A DNA stretch of 25,454 bases, from assembly GCA_026770575.1 (NCBI GenBank), contig MU657409.1:1-25454 (forward strand), given 5' to 3'. Each line of letters begins with the position of its first letter. The first letter of the stretch is position 1. Origin of the DNA: Pelagophyceae sp. CCMP2097. Its lineage: Eukaryota > Sar > Pelagophyceae. A program made the position numbers and the translations under genes. Below the pieces are notes generated by a model that worked only from the letters and a program-made list of their open reading frames with translations, ran no database searches and was not told the origin of the DNA. Below, piece by piece: positions 25,025 to 25,454 of this stretch.

Positions 25025-25320
25025 TGTTATGTTCTGTACCCGACTTTCTAGATCCATTACCCTGATTGCCTAGTACACCCTATATATAGTGGCCACCCGT
25101 GCCAGCCGCCCTCCGGCGGCTGCGCCAGCCACCCCCGCAACGGCTTCTTCGTGCCGCATCCTTCTTCAACGGCCTCATTGAACTCCTTCTTCAACATCAT
25201 CCTCAACTTGAGCTCAAACCCCGATGCCGAAACTCAGAAAATCCCCAACCCGAATTCTGTTACCTAACTATTACCACACCTAAACTGCGCCGTCTCAAAG
25301 TATAGAGACGCAGCGTAACA
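25025..25320 (+). repeat. 3' LTR (296 bp)
   Basis: TGTTATG...GCGTAACA with 5-bp inverted termini, preceded by a purine-rich GAAGGGCGGG (25014-25023) that could act as polypurine tract. It contains TATATATA at 25081-25088. The last 42 nt, absent from the 5' LTR, hold a small hairpin (GTCTC...GAGAC within CTGCGCCGTCTC / GAGACGCAG). Confidence 0.88.
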
Positions 25321-25454
25321 ACTCTGTGGCTCCTTGTCTGACTTTGCTCGTCCACGCCTTGCTCGTCCACGACACGCGTCGCGTAAGCCACCCTCCCGTC
25401 GAGTTGAAGTCACCAATGGACAGCTCCGTCCAACTGGAGGCGCCCGTTGGACTC
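25321..25454 (+). repeat. Tandem repeat unit 2, right piece (runs off the window)
   Basis: After ACTC the sequence TGTGGCTCCTTGTCTGACTT onward matches 20162-20294 of unit 1 almost exactly to the window end. It is the continuation of the unit interrupted by the retrotransposon. Confidence 0.88.

Larger units (their letters stand above)
20578..25320 (+). mobile_element. Degenerate LTR retrotransposon (Ty3/gypsy-like), internally deleted
   Basis: Bounded by TGTTACG at 20578 and GCGTAACA at 25320 (TGTTA...TAACA termini), with a 4-bp ACTC duplication at 20574-20577 and 25321-25324 in the split repeat. Contents: 5' LTR carrying a nested insertion, gag, remnants of an aspartic protease and an RNase H, an open C-terminal frame, and a 3' LTR. 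No reverse transcriptase YxDD block and no integrase HHCC or DDE signature was found, so the element cannot be autonomous. Ty3/gypsy is inferred from the order protease then RNase H and from the RNase H C-terminal RWRLKLSKYDFKVHF; the assignment is moderate. Confidence 0.85.

Overview
The window reads as nuclear DNA of a eukaryotic microalga. Three conserved eukaryotic genes are all on the + strand and are split by very short spliceosomal introns (49-161 nt, mostly GTGCG or GTGAG donors). The rest is repeat-rich DNA. GC-rich coding sequence, compact introns and a plant-type (ALDH12) P5C dehydrogenase suggest an alga, perhaps a stramenopile such as a pelagophyte; this placement is inference. 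No bacterial operon, CRISPR array, rRNA gene or complete tRNA gene was seen.

Layout. 1-1029: a coiled-coil reading frame with one in-frame stop and a weak antisense frame. 1200-2530: a hairpin, a tRNA-derived SINE-like repeat and a minisatellite. 2555-3925: a decayed retroelement-type protein gene ending in a PD-(D/E)XK nuclease-like motif. 4490-4697 (-): a fragment of an MDR-type NADP-dependent oxidoreductase. 4897-6155: dispersed direct repeats, a GC-rich minisatellite and a second, inverted SINE copy. 7220-8218: a 1-kb DNA element with perfect 23-bp terminal inverted repeats. 8507-10385: mitochondrial delta-1-pyrroline-5-carboxylate dehydrogenase. 10710-12199: Peter Pan/SSF1 (Brix) ribosome-biogenesis factor in five exons. 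12604-16392: a foldback repeat, three copies (A, B, C) of an ~880-bp terminal-inverted-repeat element sharing a conserved but unrecognised reading frame, and a near-perfect 0.8-kb palindrome between A and B. 16449-18891: cytosolic-type arginyl-tRNA synthetase with a probable N-terminal GST-like domain. 18892-20139: AT-rich and GC-rich simple repeats. 20140 to the end: a ~416-bp tandem repeat interrupted by a degenerate LTR retrotransposon (20578-25320), whose 5' LTR holds a smaller element with 132-bp direct terminal repeats.

The three housekeeping genes (proline catabolism, 60S assembly, tRNA charging) have no common pathway and look like normal neighbours separated by transposon debris. The main points of interest are: the conserved unknown ORF family of the A/B/C elements, one copy of which lies 57 nt upstream of the ArgRS start codon and is open in frame into it; the central palindrome built of four copies of one GC-rich unit; the retrotransposon Gag with a CCCH rather than CCHC zinc finger; and intron structures that cannot be read from simple ORFs (a GC-AG intron, an in-frame 54-nt intron and a 27-nt microexon).
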